From positions 434,001 through 498,000 of the forward strand of contig NZ_ATLK01000001.1 in NCBI RefSeq assembly GCF_000737845.1: a DNA stretch of 64,000 nt, written 5' to 3'. A program made the position numbers and the translations under genes. A model generated the notes under the pieces. That model ran no database searches. It was not told the DNA's origin and saw nothing but the letters and a program-made list of their open reading frames with translations. Origin of the DNA: Bifidobacterium bombi DSM 19703 (GTDB lineage Bacteria; Actinomycetota; Actinomycetes; Actinomycetales; Bifidobacteriaceae). Every line of letters begins with the position of its first letter. Position 1 is the stretch's first letter. Of this stretch, positions 1-9,857 are shown piece by piece.

Positions 1-521
1 TCAGGTGCCACAGTGGCCATGACCTCCATGTATCGTGACAAGAGCAGGTCACCGAGGTAAATCGCCGCCTTGTTGCCGTCAAGGGTTTGTACAGTAGGTT
101 TCCCACGGCGTACTGGTGCGTTGTCTATAACGTCATCATGCGCCAACGTCGCCAAGTGCAGCATTTCGATGGCGGTCGCACCAATCAGCGTCCGCGCGTG
201 CCTGCCGATTCGCTTGCCGGATTCGTCCTCCTCGACCGATGAGGCCATGCTCGGTAGGCTTTCCACACGTCCCTCTTCATCGGCGGTCATCTTGGTGTCT
301 TGTGATTCGTCGGGACGCCTAAAATCGTTTGAACCGTGTTCCTGAACTTCCGCGGCATAGGAGAAGATGAGCGTCAGCGTGGCACGTATCAGTTTGCCGT
401 GGTTGTCCAGAAGATTGGCGTAATCCTCACCGTAGGCAATTGAGCTGCTTCTTTCTTCATGGAGCAGGCGTACCACCTGAGCCAAATCTTTCTTCAGCTT
501 GTTCTCTTCTTGGTTCAGCAT
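1..521 (-). CDS. Polyprenyl diphosphate synthase, N-terminal part (runs off window)
   Basis: Partial gene of about 173 codons, its 3' end lying beyond base 1. It makes long-chain polyprenyl diphosphates from isopentenyl diphosphate for quinone or undecaprenyl carriers. Visible are the region that aligns to the chain-elongation core (IEMLHLATLAHDD) with the first aspartate-rich motif HDDVIDNAPVRRG, followed by NKAAIYLGDLLLSR. A long acidic insert (about residues 60-95) precedes the core. The start ATG is chosen because a good ribosome site (TAGGAG) sits about 11 bases upstream. The family is certain; chain length cannot be told from the part seen. Confidence 0.9.
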   Translation of the reverse strand, partial: MLNQEENKLKKDLAQVVRLLHEERSSSIAYGEDYANLLDNHGKLIRATLTLIFSYAAEVQEHGSNDFRRPDESQDTKMTADEEGRVESLPSMASSVEEDESGKRIGRHARTLIGATAIEMLHLATLAHDDVIDNAPVRRGKPTVQTLDGNKAAIYLGDLLLSRYMEVMATVAP

Positions 522-620
522 TATCGCCCAATCTCCTACGACCGTTAATGGTTCTTTGATGCTTCACAATATATCATGAAGAGGTACACAACATAGGTTG
601 AAACGTTTTATTAACCCTTG

Positions 621-1358
621 CTATTCGACATTATTGATACGCGTGGCCGAAAGCACACCTTCCAGATTGGTCAGATCTCGAATGAGAGTCGTCGGGTTCT
701 TGCCGCGAATCTCCAGGTCGGCCGTCACAATGCGCTCAGGGCCGTCATCACGTGCTTCATCATCTTCTTCTCCGTCTATAGGCACGTCGGCACCACTGTG
801 CTTGTGAGTGGAAAAACCTTCCACGGAAACACCGTGGACCGCGCAAAGCGCGAGGATCGAGCGTAGGGTGCCGTGGCCGTCCTTGTATCGCAGGCGCAGG
901 ATGTCGTTCGTGTCGAAACCGGGGAGAACGTTCCTGGTCAGGTATGGGATAAGCATCACCGTCAGGAAGTAGATCACGGTGCAGATGGCGGCGATGAGGA
1001 CCATGCCAGCCCCGCAAGCGGAACCGATCGCCGCGGTGAGCCAGATGGAGGCTGCAGTAGTCAGTCCTCGTACGTGCGACCGTTGGGTGAAGACTAGGCC
1101 TGCGCCAATGAAGCCTATGCCTGAGACTATTTGTGCTGCGATACGTGAGGGGTCGAGGCGTATGTTCGCACTGATGACGTCCATGAAACCATATTTGCTG
1201 ATGATGACGAATAGCGCCGAACCCACCCCGACAAGCGCGTGGGTTCTGATGCCTGCGTCCTTATGCCGTAGCTGTCTTTCGGTGCCGATGGCGGTCGATA
1301 GCACGAACGCCGCGAAGAGAAAGGCTGCCTGCCGTATCAACATCAGATCCAAGGTCAT
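621..1358 (-). CDS. MgtC/SapB family membrane protein
   Basis: About 245 residues. The N-terminal 140 residues hold four to five hydrophobic segments with the family hallmarks: RQLRHKDAGIRTHALVGVGSALF, then GIGFIGAGLVF and TTAASIWLTAAIGSACG. The C-terminal 100 residues form a soluble, ACT-like tail ending in a regulatory-looking alpha/beta fold. MgtC proteins are linked to magnesium limitation and to control of ATP synthase or membrane potential; the role here is not shown. ATG is preferred to the TTG two codons earlier because GGGGA lies seven bases before it. The gene starts directly after the stop of the upstream glycosyltransferase, so the two are likely cotranscribed. Confidence 0.88.
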   Translation of the reverse strand: MTLDLMLIRQAAFLFAAFVLSTAIGTERQLRHKDAGIRTHALVGVGSALFVIISKYGFMDVISANIRLDPSRIAAQIVSGIGFIGAGLVFTQRSHVRGLTTAASIWLTAAIGSACGAGMVLIAAICTVIYFLTVMLIPYLTRNVLPGFDTNDILRLRYKDGHGTLRSILALCAVHGVSVEGFSTHKHSGADVPIDGEEDDEARDDGPERIVTADLEIRGKNPTTLIRDLTNLEGVLSATRINNVE

Positions 1359-1360
1359 GG

Positions 1361-2251
1361 TCAATCCCCGCTTTTATCCGTGGGCGCCGCATGCTGGGCT
1401 ATCTCGATCTGCTCCTTGAGCCAGATGCGTTCGGCCGGATCGATGTCCATTTTGTCGAGGTATTTCTGGTAAACGGGGTAGAACAATCTCAGTGCCGGGT
1501 ACAGTGCGTATAGCGTTCGTTCGGTGTTGTGCTTTCTGGAATGTGAGGGATGGGCTTCGAACGTGTTGCGAAAGCGCCTCATGTAATTGCGGAACGATGA
1601 AAATGAAGTGTCCATGCGGCGTGCAGATACGCCTGTAATCATCCGGCTTGAATACACGGTTTTGAGGTGTTGGTCTATCAGATGCAGAGACAGGTCGATG
1701 TCTTCGTGCATGATATCCGCCTTGTCCCTGCAGACGAAGGGCTGTATCTTATCCCACGCGCTGTGCCGTATGGCCATGTTCGATCCGAAAAGCAGGACTT
1801 GGTTGTCATCCGCCCGGTACGTGTTTTCACGAACGACCTGATCGCCCTTGAGCCCCACGCGCTTCGCGGGCATATCGTAGTAGACGGCTGGTCCGGTGGC
1901 TCCCATGGCCTCGGGGTCGTCGGTGAAGATTTGCGTGACGATTTCGACCCAATCGGGTTTGATCATGCAGTCCGCATCGACCCTTCCCAGAATGTCGCCG
2001 CCCGCTTTGGAAAAGCCGTAGTTTCTCGTCGGAATGAGTCCCTGTTCCGTGTCCTGTTCCTCCAAACGCACGGGCAGTGTGGGGTGTTCGGCAATGAACG
2101 CCTTGACCAAATCGACAGTGGAATCGGTGGAAAGGTTATCGACAACGATCACCTCATAAGGCATCAGGCTTTGCCGTGTCGCATTGATCAAACAGTTGAC
2201 GATGTGCTCCTGTTCGTTGAATGCGGGAATGACGATCGAAACTTTCAGCAT
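1361..2251 (-). CDS. Family 2 glycosyltransferase
   Basis: 296 residues with a GT-A fold typical of GT2: N-terminal KVSIVIPAFNEQEHI, then EVIVVDNLSTDSTVDLV and the DXD-type metal motif in GRVDADCMI. It should transfer a sugar from a nucleotide donor to an envelope acceptor; there are no clear membrane segments, so it is probably cytoplasmic or peripheral. Acceptor and sugar are unknown. No ribosome site is visible before the ATG, but TATCCT ends eight bases upstream, so a leaderless transcript is possible. It forms a unit with the following MgtC-like gene and is divergent from the AI-2E-type permease. Confidence 0.88.
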   Translation of the reverse strand: MLKVSIVIPAFNEQEHIVNCLINATRQSLMPYEVIVVDNLSTDSTVDLVKAFIAEHPTLPVRLEEQDTEQGLIPTRNYGFSKAGGDILGRVDADCMIKPDWVEIVTQIFTDDPEAMGATGPAVYYDMPAKRVGLKGDQVVRENTYRADDNQVLLFGSNMAIRHSAWDKIQPFVCRDKADIMHEDIDLSLHLIDQHLKTVYSSRMITGVSARRMDTSFSSFRNYMRRFRNTFEAHPSHSRKHNTERTLYALYPALRLFYPVYQKYLDKMDIDPAERIWLKEQIEIAQHAAPTDKSGD

Positions 2252-2353
2252 GGTTCACTAGGATAGTGCAACAGCCATACACAGGGCGTTTTACGGACAA
2301 CGGCGCGGTTGCCCGTGTCATTGGTAGTATTGGAGTCATGACCGAAAAGGACG

Positions 2354-3826
2354 ATGGCAGATTTGATTTCGCCTCAGTGTTTCCCAGCAAAGGAGATTCA
2401 CGCCGCCCACCCGATTGGTGGGGGGCGTGCTCTGCTGTACGCCGTGATAGCGGTTTTCCTCGCGATATTCGTCTGGCAGTCCTGGGGCAAGATTTCGTAC
2501 ATCGTACTGGATCTCATCATCGCCATGTTCATCTCCTTGGCCCTGGAGCCTTTGGTCGTGCGTCTGGTGCGCCATGGATGGAAGCGGGCCTTGGCATCGG
2601 CACTGTGCCTTGTGGGACTCATTATCGTCGCGTTGGCTCTCCTGCTGATGTTCGGCAAATTGTTCGTCGATCAGGTCATCTCTATGATTGCCGGTGTCCC
2701 GGCCTTGTACGGTCAGCTGCGCTCGTTCGTATCGCAGTACACCGATTTCAAGTTGCCCGAGATGAACAGTCTCGGCAATGAGATGCTACGCAACCTGCAG
2801 ACCTCTTGGGTCACCAATTTCGCCGGTCAGGCATTGAACACGACAGTGGCTTTCTTCAGTGTGATTCTCAATCTATTCACTGTGCTCATGGTTTCCTACT
2901 ACATTTCGGCTTCCGGTCCAAAAATGCGCAGAAGCGTGTGCCAGTGGCTTGCCCCAAAGGTACAGCGTCGTTTTCTGCTCGTATGGACCGTGGTTCAGGA
3001 TCAGATTTCGGGATTCCTTTTCTCGCGTTCGATTCTCGCGTTGCTCAATGCGTTCTTCACCTCGATCTTCCTCATGGCCACAAAGGTGCCTTATTGGCTG
3101 CCTCTTGCCGTCTTCTGCGGGCTTGTCTCACAATTCGTACCGACTGTCGGAACATACATCGGAGGGGCTCTTCCGGTCGTCTTCGCCTGGAGTCTGCGTG
3201 GGTGGACTTGGGGCTTGGCGGTGGTCGCGTTCATCGTCGTGTACCAGCAGATCGAGAACCTTATCTTCTTGCCGAAGGTCTCCCAGCGAACCATGGATCT
3301 CAATCCGGCCATCGCATTCCTATGCGTTCTCATCATGGGTGCTCTCTTCGGGGCGTTGGGGGCCTTTCTGGCTCTTCCCGTCACCGCCAGCCTGCAGGCC
3401 CTGTTCAAGGTGTACACCAGGAAATACGAACTTGTGGGTTCACCGCTGATGGACGATCCGACGCCCGTTTCCAGGTCTAAGGTCGTCGAAGGCGCGGAGG
3501 CGTTCAACGAGCACGTCATTCGACCGGTTGCCGACCATATCCCTAGGGCAGCCAAGGGGAGCAGTGCCAGGGTTCCGGTGAACGACGAGATGCGCGCATT
3601 GCAGGAAGAGGTGTATCATCTTGCGCACGACGACTCGGTCGCGGCGCCGCATTCGTCGGATGACTCGTTGACGGTGGCTATCCCCAAGGGGATTCTGCAT
3701 GACGAGGATATGCGCAAGGGGGTCGATAAAGCATCGACGGACCTACGGGCACAACCTGCGGGGGAACGGAAAGAAGGCCGTGAACCGGCCGAGCACAATG
3801 ATAATCCGAGAGGCGGTTGGCGCTGA
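2354..3826 (+). CDS. AI-2E-type (YdiK/PerM family) membrane permease
   Basis: 490 residues with about eight membrane segments in the pattern of the AI-2E exporter family: an N-terminal pair (ALLYAVIAVFLAIFVW, YIVLDLIIAMFISLALEPLV), a long loop with QISGFL, and a C-terminal cluster with VPTVGTYIGGALP and LGAFLALPVTASLQALF. Residues 370-490 are hydrophilic and probably cytoplasmic. Family members export small molecules or sodium; the substrate here is not predictable. ATG at 2354 has AAAGGA four bases upstream. Its stop overlaps the start of the next glycosyltransferase (TGATG), suggesting coupled translation. Confidence 0.87.
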   Translation: MADLISPQCFPAKEIHAAHPIGGGRALLYAVIAVFLAIFVWQSWGKISYIVLDLIIAMFISLALEPLVVRLVRHGWKRALASALCLVGLIIVALALLLMFGKLFVDQVISMIAGVPALYGQLRSFVSQYTDFKLPEMNSLGNEMLRNLQTSWVTNFAGQALNTTVAFFSVILNLFTVLMVSYYISASGPKMRRSVCQWLAPKVQRRFLLVWTVVQDQISGFLFSRSILALLNAFFTSIFLMATKVPYWLPLAVFCGLVSQFVPTVGTYIGGALPVVFAWSLRGWTWGLAVVAFIVVYQQIENLIFLPKVSQRTMDLNPAIAFLCVLIMGALFGALGAFLALPVTASLQALFKVYTRKYELVGSPLMDDPTPVSRSKVVEGAEAFNEHVIRPVADHIPRAAKGSSARVPVNDEMRALQEEVYHLAHDDSVAAPHSSDDSLTVAIPKGILHDEDMRKGVDKASTDLRAQPAGERKEGREPAEHNDNPRGGWR

Positions 3827-5118
3827 TGGTCTTGCTTGCCATACTTGATGTTCTTATCTTCATTTTGGGAGTCGCCGGTGCCGCCTACCAGGGCGTGTAC
3901 ATCCTGGCTTCATTGTTCCACAAACGCATCGTCTTTCCCGACGCGCCCATGGACAAACGTTACGCCGTACTGATCTCCGCACGTAATGAGGAGAATGTCA
4001 TCGGAGGATTGATCTCCTCCATCCACGAACAGACGTATCCGTCATCTCTCGTAGACATTTGGGTGGTGGCCGACAACTGCACGGACGGCACTGCTGCGTT
4101 GGTCAAGTCTCTCGGTTGCGACGTGGTCGAGCGACGTGATCAGGAGCATATCGGCAAAGGGTACGCCCTGACCTACCTTCTGGACGAGATGATCGCCCAG
4201 GGCCGTGCCGGCGATTATGATGCTTTCTTTGTCTTCGACGCCGACAATCTTCTTGACAAGCATTACATCGAGGAAATGAACAAGGCATTCCAATCCGGTT
4301 TCCGCATTCTGACGAGCTATCGCAACTCGGTCAACCTGTCAAAGAACTGGGTCTCTTCTGGTTCCGCGTTGTGGTTCATCCGCGAATCACGGTTCGTCAA
4401 CAATTCGCGCATGCTTCTGGGTTCCAGCTGCCACGTGGGTGGGACCGGCTTCATGTTCTCTCAGGAAATCATGCGTCGCAACAACGGTTGGAAATTCCAT
4501 CTGCTGACGGAGGACCTCGAGTTCTCTATGGACTCTGTTCTTCACGGCGACCGCATCGGTTATTGCGGCACCGCCATCCTCTATGATGAACAGCCCGTGA
4601 CGTTCGAACAGAGTTGGCGTCAGCGCCTTCGTTGGAGCAAAGGCTTCCTGCAGGTGTTTCGCTATTATGGACCAAGGTTGATCGTGAGAGCCGTCAAGGA
4701 GCGTGACTTCTCCGCTTTCGACTTCACACTGCTACTCTGCCCGTTCACGGTGGTAACCGTGGTCAGGTATGTTCTTGGGGTGTTGTTCGCTGTGCTCGGG
4801 TTCATTTCCTGGTCCTCATTGTGGTTTTCGTTGGAAAGTCTGCTTGTCGGCGCGTTCCTGGGAATGATAGGGCTGATGGGGCTTGCAGCGCTCACTGTGT
4901 TTGCAGAGCGCGACCAGATTGGAGCCACGAACAAGGAGCTTTTCGCCTATGTCCTGAGCTTCCCGATTTACATGTTCAGTTATGTGCCCATATCGTTCCA
5001 GGCGATTTTCGCGCGTGCCAACTGGAAACCTATCGAACACCGCGGCGTGGTCGATGGCGGGAAGGTCGAAGAGGCCTTACCAGATACCGGCGAAGAACAG
5101 AACGATACGAAGCACTGA
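3826..5118 (+). CDS. Processive membrane family 2 glycosyltransferase
   Basis: 430 residues. One N-terminal membrane segment (VLLAILDVLIFILGVAGAAY), a cytosolic GT2 domain with ISARNEENVIGGL, FDADN (metal site), LTEDLEF (general base) and the QRLRW motif of processive enzymes, then three to four C-terminal membrane segments. This is the architecture of cellulose/hyaluronan/poly-GlcNAc synthases, so it likely polymerises or extends a surface glycan. ATG 3826 overlaps the stop of the permease and has GAGAGGCGG about nine bases ahead; an upstream in-frame TTG lies too close to that site. The product is unknown. Confidence 0.86.
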   Translation: MVLLAILDVLIFILGVAGAAYQGVYILASLFHKRIVFPDAPMDKRYAVLISARNEENVIGGLISSIHEQTYPSSLVDIWVVADNCTDGTAALVKSLGCDVVERRDQEHIGKGYALTYLLDEMIAQGRAGDYDAFFVFDADNLLDKHYIEEMNKAFQSGFRILTSYRNSVNLSKNWVSSGSALWFIRESRFVNNSRMLLGSSCHVGGTGFMFSQEIMRRNNGWKFHLLTEDLEFSMDSVLHGDRIGYCGTAILYDEQPVTFEQSWRQRLRWSKGFLQVFRYYGPRLIVRAVKERDFSAFDFTLLLCPFTVVTVVRYVLGVLFAVLGFISWSSLWFSLESLLVGAFLGMIGLMGLAALTVFAERDQIGATNKELFAYVLSFPIYMFSYVPISFQAIFARANWKPIEHRGVVDGGKVEEALPDTGEEQNDTKH

Positions 5119-5191
5119 AAGCCCGCAAAGGGCATGGGCTGGTCGTTGACGGATAGGACGACAAGGACCAGCGCGGGAAAGAAGCGGCCAT

Positions 5192-6283
5192 ATGGTTTAC
5201 TCCTCATCGCTGCGGCAGGCGGTCGGAGCCGTGAGATCCGGTCTTGGGTCAATTGGCCTTGGGTCACAAGATGCGCGGTTCGCGCTTCACGGCGAGCATG
5301 CGGCCAGTACCGACGCGCCATTGGTCTTGGTCGCATGCTCGGGTGGCAGGGATTCCATGGCGTTGGCGTTTGTGTCCCAGAAGGTGTGTGCAAGCCTTGG
5401 AGTGCGATGCGGCGCGATTATAATCGATCACCGTTTGCAGCTTGGATCTTCCGATGCGGCTCGAACTGCCGCGATGCAGTGCGGTCGTTTGGGGCTTTCT
5501 CCAGTCATCAGGGTTGAAGTCGATGTTGATGTTAGCCGTGCGGGCGAGGAGGCTGGCGCACGCGAGGCCCGGTACCAGGCTTTGAGTGATGTCGCGACTT
5601 GGTTTGGTGCCGCTGCGGTCTTGTTGGCGCATACGCTCGACGATCAGGCGGAAACGGTCTTGATTGACCTCATGCGGTCATCGGGAGTCTCCGCTTTGAC
5701 CGGCATGTCCGACGTCATTGACTGGAACGGTGTTACGTTTGCACGCCCTTTTTTGGGGCTCACACGTGAGCAGACGACCGCGGTGTGTCGCGATTGCAAG
5801 ATCGCATGGTGGGACGACCCGACCAACGGTGCCGGTATGAGCCCGGACGCACCGCTGCCTCAGGGGTACCCGCTTCGCTCCAGGGTTCGTCACACTGTCA
5901 TGCCTTTCCTTGAACGGTTCGCCGGTGGAGGAGTGGCGCGTCATCTGGCCTATGGTACGAAATCGGCCCGTCAGGACGAGGATTTCCTCAACGCATGCTG
6001 CGATGAGGCGTATTCGCACATCGTCCGGTGCGATGCCAAAGGTGGTTTGCTCATCGACGCTTCCGCCCTGCAGACAAGGCATGCCGCCATCCGTTCGCGT
6101 GTGGTCATGCATGCGCTCAACGAACTTGGAATCGCGTTCACATCGGCGCATGTGGATTCGATTGTGAATTTGGCGACTCACTGGCATGGGCAAGGCGAGG
6201 TCAGTCTTCCCAGCGGGTATTCAGCAAAACGGAAGAAACACGTCATTCGCGTGTGTAAAAATGGTACCCATGCGAATCGCTGA
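5192..6283 (+). CDS. tilS: tRNA(Ile)-lysidine synthase TilS
   Basis: 363 residues. TilS attaches lysine to C34 of the CAU tRNA so that it reads AUA as isoleucine. The ATP-pyrophosphatase P-loop SGGRDS is at residues 50-55, followed by IIDHRLQ and the AHTLDDQAETVL motif. The protein is shorter than E. coli TilS, as usual in actinobacteria. It overlaps the hpt coding region, and a tRNA with anticodon CAU sits 20 kb downstream at 26.6 kb, a possible substrate. Start ATG follows GGAAAGAAG. Confidence 0.95.
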   Translation: MVYSSSLRQAVGAVRSGLGSIGLGSQDARFALHGEHAASTDAPLVLVACSGGRDSMALAFVSQKVCASLGVRCGAIIIDHRLQLGSSDAARTAAMQCGRLGLSPVIRVEVDVDVSRAGEEAGAREARYQALSDVATWFGAAAVLLAHTLDDQAETVLIDLMRSSGVSALTGMSDVIDWNGVTFARPFLGLTREQTTAVCRDCKIAWWDDPTNGAGMSPDAPLPQGYPLRSRVRHTVMPFLERFAGGGVARHLAYGTKSARQDEDFLNACCDEAYSHIVRCDAKGGLLIDASALQTRHAAIRSRVVMHALNELGIAFTSAHVDSIVNLATHWHGQGEVSLPSGYSAKRKKHVIRVCKNGTHANR

Positions 6284-6833
6284 CATACAGGAAGAAATAG
6301 ACCACGAACTCATTCCCCATGAGCGGATTATGGGGCGCATACAGGAAGTCGCCGCGGAGGTGAGCAGAGATTACAAGGAACGTTACCCGTTGCTCGTAGG
6401 AGTGCTCAAAGGGGCCGTCAATGTCATGGTTGCCTTTTCGCAGGCTTTGAGCATTCCGGTTGAGATGGATTTCATGAGCCTTTCCAGCTATGGATCCGGT
6501 GTCAGAAGCCAGGGTGAGATCACTGTCAGGCAGGATCTATCTACGGATGTCGAAGGGCGTGACGTCCTTATCGTCGAAGACATCATCGATTCGGGACTGA
6601 CCTTGGACTGGTTGAAAAGGGAACTCCGGCGCCGTGGTGCGGCCTCGGTTGAGGTTTTTGCCCTTTTGGAGAAGCCTGAGCGCAGGGAAGTGGACGTGGA
6701 CGTGAAGTATAAAGGTTTCGAGGTTCCTGATGTATTCGTAGTTGGTTTCGGCCTTGATTATGCGGAAAGGTTCCGCAATCTAGATTCCATCGCCGTTTTG
6801 AAGGCATCGGTATACGAAGGAGAACACGCATGA
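6261..6833 (+). CDS. hpt: Hypoxanthine phosphoribosyltransferase
   Basis: About 190 residues. It salvages hypoxanthine and guanine with PRPP to IMP and GMP. The PRPP loop is [14 protein letters not shown]; the pyrophosphate loop is [11 protein letters not shown]-terminal [10 protein letters not shown] is the base-binding end. The family starts close to the sequence MRIADIQ, so either ATG 6261 or ATG 6270 is right; neither has a clear ribosome site and both lie inside the end of tilS, pointing to translational coupling. Its stop overlaps ftsH (ATGA). The order tilS-hpt-ftsH is a classical bacterial arrangement. Confidence 0.95.
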   Translation: MVPMRIADIQEEIDHELIPHERIMGRIQEVAAEVSRDYKERYPLLVGVLKGAVNVMVAFSQALSIPVEMDFMSLSSYGSGVRSQGEITVRQDLSTDVEGRDVLIVEDIIDSGLTLDWLKRELRRRGAASVEVFALLEKPERREVDVDVKYKGFEVPDVFVVGFGLDYAERFRNLDSIAVLKASVYEGEHA

Positions 6834-9193
6834 GCAACACTCAACCGCCGATGGGCTCACCCAACGGCAATCTAGGTCCCGGTAGGGATCCCCGTCAAGG
6901 CAATAACCCATTCGGTCGCAACAGTGTAGGCGGCGGACCGGGCAACCAGGGCAAGCGGTCTTGGTGGCAGTCGCCTTGGGTCTGGGTCTCGGCGCTCGTC
7001 GTGCTTGCGCTTATCGGCATGCAGATGTTCATGGGTTCCGGCTCGCAGAATATCGATACGCGTGACGGCATGAACTTGTTGTACGGAGCGGTGAAGACCG
7101 ACGGTTCGGTGAACGCGGACCGCGCGGACAAAAGCGTCTTGCCTTACCGTGGAGTGTTCATGAACCCTTCGGGTGGCAAGAACGACAGCAAATCGAAATC
7201 GGATGCGCAGGATTCCGGCAAAGGCAAATCCGACGATTCCGATAAGTCCGATAAGTCCGACGAACAGAACAAATCGGAGAAGTCGGATGCCACAGGAGCG
7301 CGTACCGGCGTGCAGGACGGAGAGGCATCCGGCCGTGCCACCAATGCCGCCCAGAAACTCGACATGAACGGATATGTTTCGGTCGAGCGTGCGACCGTCG
7401 TCGACAACGGGCAGCAGGTGAAGCTCAAGCTGAGCGATGATTTCATCAAGAAGGATCCGAAGACCGGTAAGCCCCACATATATGGGCGAGACGTGCAGTT
7501 CTACTACACTCAGGCTCAGGAGACGCAGGTCGTTGAGGCTGTACGTATGGCGCAGCCCAAAGACGGTTGGAACACCGAGATCGCTTCGGACAGCATCTGG
7601 ACCACCCTGCTCATCCAGTTTCTCCCGTTGGTGCTGTTTATTGCGCTGATGTACTGGATGTTCAGCAAGATGTCGAACACCGGAGCCGGCATGTTCGGCA
7701 TGGGCGGCAATAAGAACAACGGGAAGTTGCTGGAAGGGGAAACGCCTACCACCAAATTCTCCGATGTCGCCGGAGAGCAGTCAGCGGTCGAGGAGGTCGA
7801 GGAGATCAAGGACTTCCTCAAAGACCCATCGAAATACAATGCGTTGGGCGCCAGGATTCCACGGGGCGTGCTGCTCTACGGTCCTCCGGGAACCGGCAAG
7901 ACGTTGCTTGCACGCGCCATCGCGGGTGAGGCCGGTGTGCCGTTCTATGCCATGGCAGGTTCCGACTTCGTAGAGATGTTCGTAGGTCTGGGTGCTTCGC
8001 GTGTTCGTGACTTGTTCGAAGAGGCGAAGAAGAACGCCCCCGCCATCATCTTCATCGATGAGATCGACGCGGTGGGCCGTAAACGCGGCTCGGGCATGAA
8101 TGGCGGGCATGACGAGCGTGAGCAGACGCTTAACCAGCTTCTTGTTGAGATGGACGGCTTCGACAACAACACGAACCTCATCATCATCGCCGCGACAAAC
8201 CGTCCGGATGTGCTCGATTCGGCGTTGTTGCGCCCAGGCCGTTTCGACCGGCAGGTGGCGGTCGAGGCGCCTGATCTTGAGGGACGTGAGGCGATTCTTA
8301 AGGTACATGCGAAAGGTAAGCCGTTCGTGCCCGATGTGGATCTGCATACCGTCGCCGTACGCACCCCGGGATTCACGGGGGCTGACCTTGCCAACGTGCT
8401 CAACGAGGCTGCCTTACTCTGCGCAAGGGCGGGCGCTCAGCTCATTGACAACCGTGCGATTGATGAGGCCATCGACCGAGTCCAGGCCGGACCGCGGCGC
8501 CAATCACGTGGTATGGCGCTTGAGGAGATGCGCAACACTGCGTATCACGAAGGCGGTCACGCCATGGTTGCAGCAGCGTTGCACTACACCGACCCGGTTA
8601 CTAAGGTGACGATTCTGCCGCGTGGACAGGCATTGGGTTATACGGCTGTTCTGCCAACTTCTGACCGATATTCGCAGTCGCGTTTCCAGCTGCTTGACCA
8701 GATGGCCTATGCCATGGGTGGGCGCACCGCGGAGGAGGTTGTCTTCCATGACCCCACCACCGGCGCATCGAACGACATCGAAAAGGCGACGAAAATTGCG
8801 CGTACGATGGTCATGGAATACGGACTCTCCTCGACGCTCGGGGCGGTCAAATGGGGTGCGGCCGAGCCTGATGGCGAATCGGTGGATGCATTCTCGCACA
8901 AGTATTCGGAGAAGACCGGAGAGATCATTGATGAGGAAGTGCGCAGCCTCGTTGAAACCGCTCATACGGAAGCGTGGAGAATCATCAGTGACAATAGGGA
9001 TATCCTTGATGAGCTTGTCCGTCAGCTCCTTGTAAAAGAGACCTTAAACGAGAAGGAACTTGCAGAAATATTCAAGGATCTGCGTAAAGCTCCTGAACGT
9101 GACCTTTGGCTTTCTGACCCGAAGCGTTTTGACTCAGATGTGCCGCCGGTCGAAATTCCTGAGTCACTGAAGAAGTCCATGGAAGAGAAGTAG
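6830..9193 (+). CDS. ftsH: ATP-dependent zinc metalloprotease FtsH
   Basis: 787 residues, membrane-anchored AAA protease for quality control of membrane and short-lived proteins. A Gly/Asn-rich cytosolic N-terminus precedes the first membrane segment (about residues 45-68); an extracytoplasmic region carries a Ser/Asp/Lys-rich low-complexity insert (about residues 115-155); the second membrane segment is near residues 260-282. Walker A GPPGTGKT is at 351-358, Walker [10 protein letters not shown] follows, and the zinc motif HEGGH is at 573-577. The protein is longer than the about 650 residues of E. coli FtsH because of the N-terminal region and insert. Translationally coupled to hpt. Confidence 0.97.
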   Translation: MSNTQPPMGSPNGNLGPGRDPRQGNNPFGRNSVGGGPGNQGKRSWWQSPWVWVSALVVLALIGMQMFMGSGSQNIDTRDGMNLLYGAVKTDGSVNADRADKSVLPYRGVFMNPSGGKNDSKSKSDAQDSGKGKSDDSDKSDKSDEQNKSEKSDATGARTGVQDGEASGRATNAAQKLDMNGYVSVERATVVDNGQQVKLKLSDDFIKKDPKTGKPHIYGRDVQFYYTQAQETQVVEAVRMAQPKDGWNTEIASDSIWTTLLIQFLPLVLFIALMYWMFSKMSNTGAGMFGMGGNKNNGKLLEGETPTTKFSDVAGEQSAVEEVEEIKDFLKDPSKYNALGARIPRGVLLYGPPGTGKTLLARAIAGEAGVPFYAMAGSDFVEMFVGLGASRVRDLFEEAKKNAPAIIFIDEIDAVGRKRGSGMNGGHDEREQTLNQLLVEMDGFDNNTNLIIIAATNRPDVLDSALLRPGRFDRQVAVEAPDLEGREAILKVHAKGKPFVPDVDLHTVAVRTPGFTGADLANVLNEAALLCARAGAQLIDNRAIDEAIDRVQAGPRRQSRGMALEEMRNTAYHEGGHAMVAAALHYTDPVTKVTILPRGQALGYTAVLPTSDRYSQSRFQLLDQMAYAMGGRTAEEVVFHDPTTGASNDIEKATKIARTMVMEYGLSSTLGAVKWGAAEPDGESVDAFSHKYSEKTGEIIDEEVRSLVETAHTEAWRIISDNRDILDELVRQLLVKETLNEKELAEIFKDLRKAPERDLWLSDPKRFDSDVPPVEIPESLKKSMEEK

Positions 9194-9197
9194 AGAT

Positions 9198-9857
9198 ATG
9201 GCTGTTGAGCGTGGCGTAAGACTTGAGCTGGACTCGAGTTTTGGTGCGGTTGAAGGTGTTCATGCCGATGTGAGATTGCGATTTGACGACGATCGGTTGG
9301 ACGTTACGCTCTGTGATATCCCTGTTTCCCGTGTTGCTTCTGACGATGGGTATGAGGAATACAGCGCAGTCGTTTCCATGCAGGCTGTCGTGCCGGATGC
9401 CCAGCAGCGGTTCAAGAGCATTCTGGCTTCACTGGATTCCTTGACGGGAAATCAGGTGGAAGGCGTCTCTGCGCTTTATCATGTAATGAACGTGGACAAA
9501 CCTGACGGACTCAGCGCTGTGGCTATCGTCTCAACGCGCCTTGATATGCAGGGTTTTAGGACATATCTCAGAGCGTTGAGCGATAGTCAGGAAGGGGCGG
9601 TCGATTTGCGGTTGGTCGATATGCATGATCCTGAAGGCCACAGCATTGCGTATGGGCATGGCAATGAAAGCGATGGCAGCGATCGAGTGAACGATGAAGA
9701 TGTTCAGCACGATGCTGCAGTGTTGATTCCTTGGCTGGATATGGACACGCAAGCTCGGCTGGGCAATGATCCCGTTTCCTACCTCCTTGCATTTGCACCG
9801 AATTCAGCTCAAGTGGGTATGCTTTCGGAGGAATGGATATTGGGGGACACCCTATGA
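9198..9857 (+). CDS. Degenerate FolK (HPPK)-like protein
   Basis: 219 residues without catalytic family motifs. From residue about 55 the order of segments follows 6-hydroxymethyl-7,8-dihydropterin pyrophosphokinase: a DAQQRFKSILASLDSL helix, EGVSALYHV, GLSAVAIVSTRLD, VDLRLVDMH where FolK has RTLDLDL, and VLIPWLDMDTQARL near the C-terminus, a close match to the end of actinobacterial FolK. The glycine-rich N-terminal GSN loop and the two arginines are missing. The first 50 residues are unlike anything I recognise. It sits between ftsH and a DUF3180 gene, exactly where many actinobacteria carry folE-folP-folB-folK. Four bases after the ftsH stop and overlapping the next gene. Best read as a relic or repurposed FolK. 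Confidence 0.55.
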   Translation: MAVERGVRLELDSSFGAVEGVHADVRLRFDDDRLDVTLCDIPVSRVASDDGYEEYSAVVSMQAVVPDAQQRFKSILASLDSLTGNQVEGVSALYHVMNVDKPDGLSAVAIVSTRLDMQGFRTYLRALSDSQEGAVDLRLVDMHDPEGHSIAYGHGNESDGSDRVNDEDVQHDAAVLIPWLDMDTQARLGNDPVSYLLAFAPNSAQVGMLSEEWILGDTL

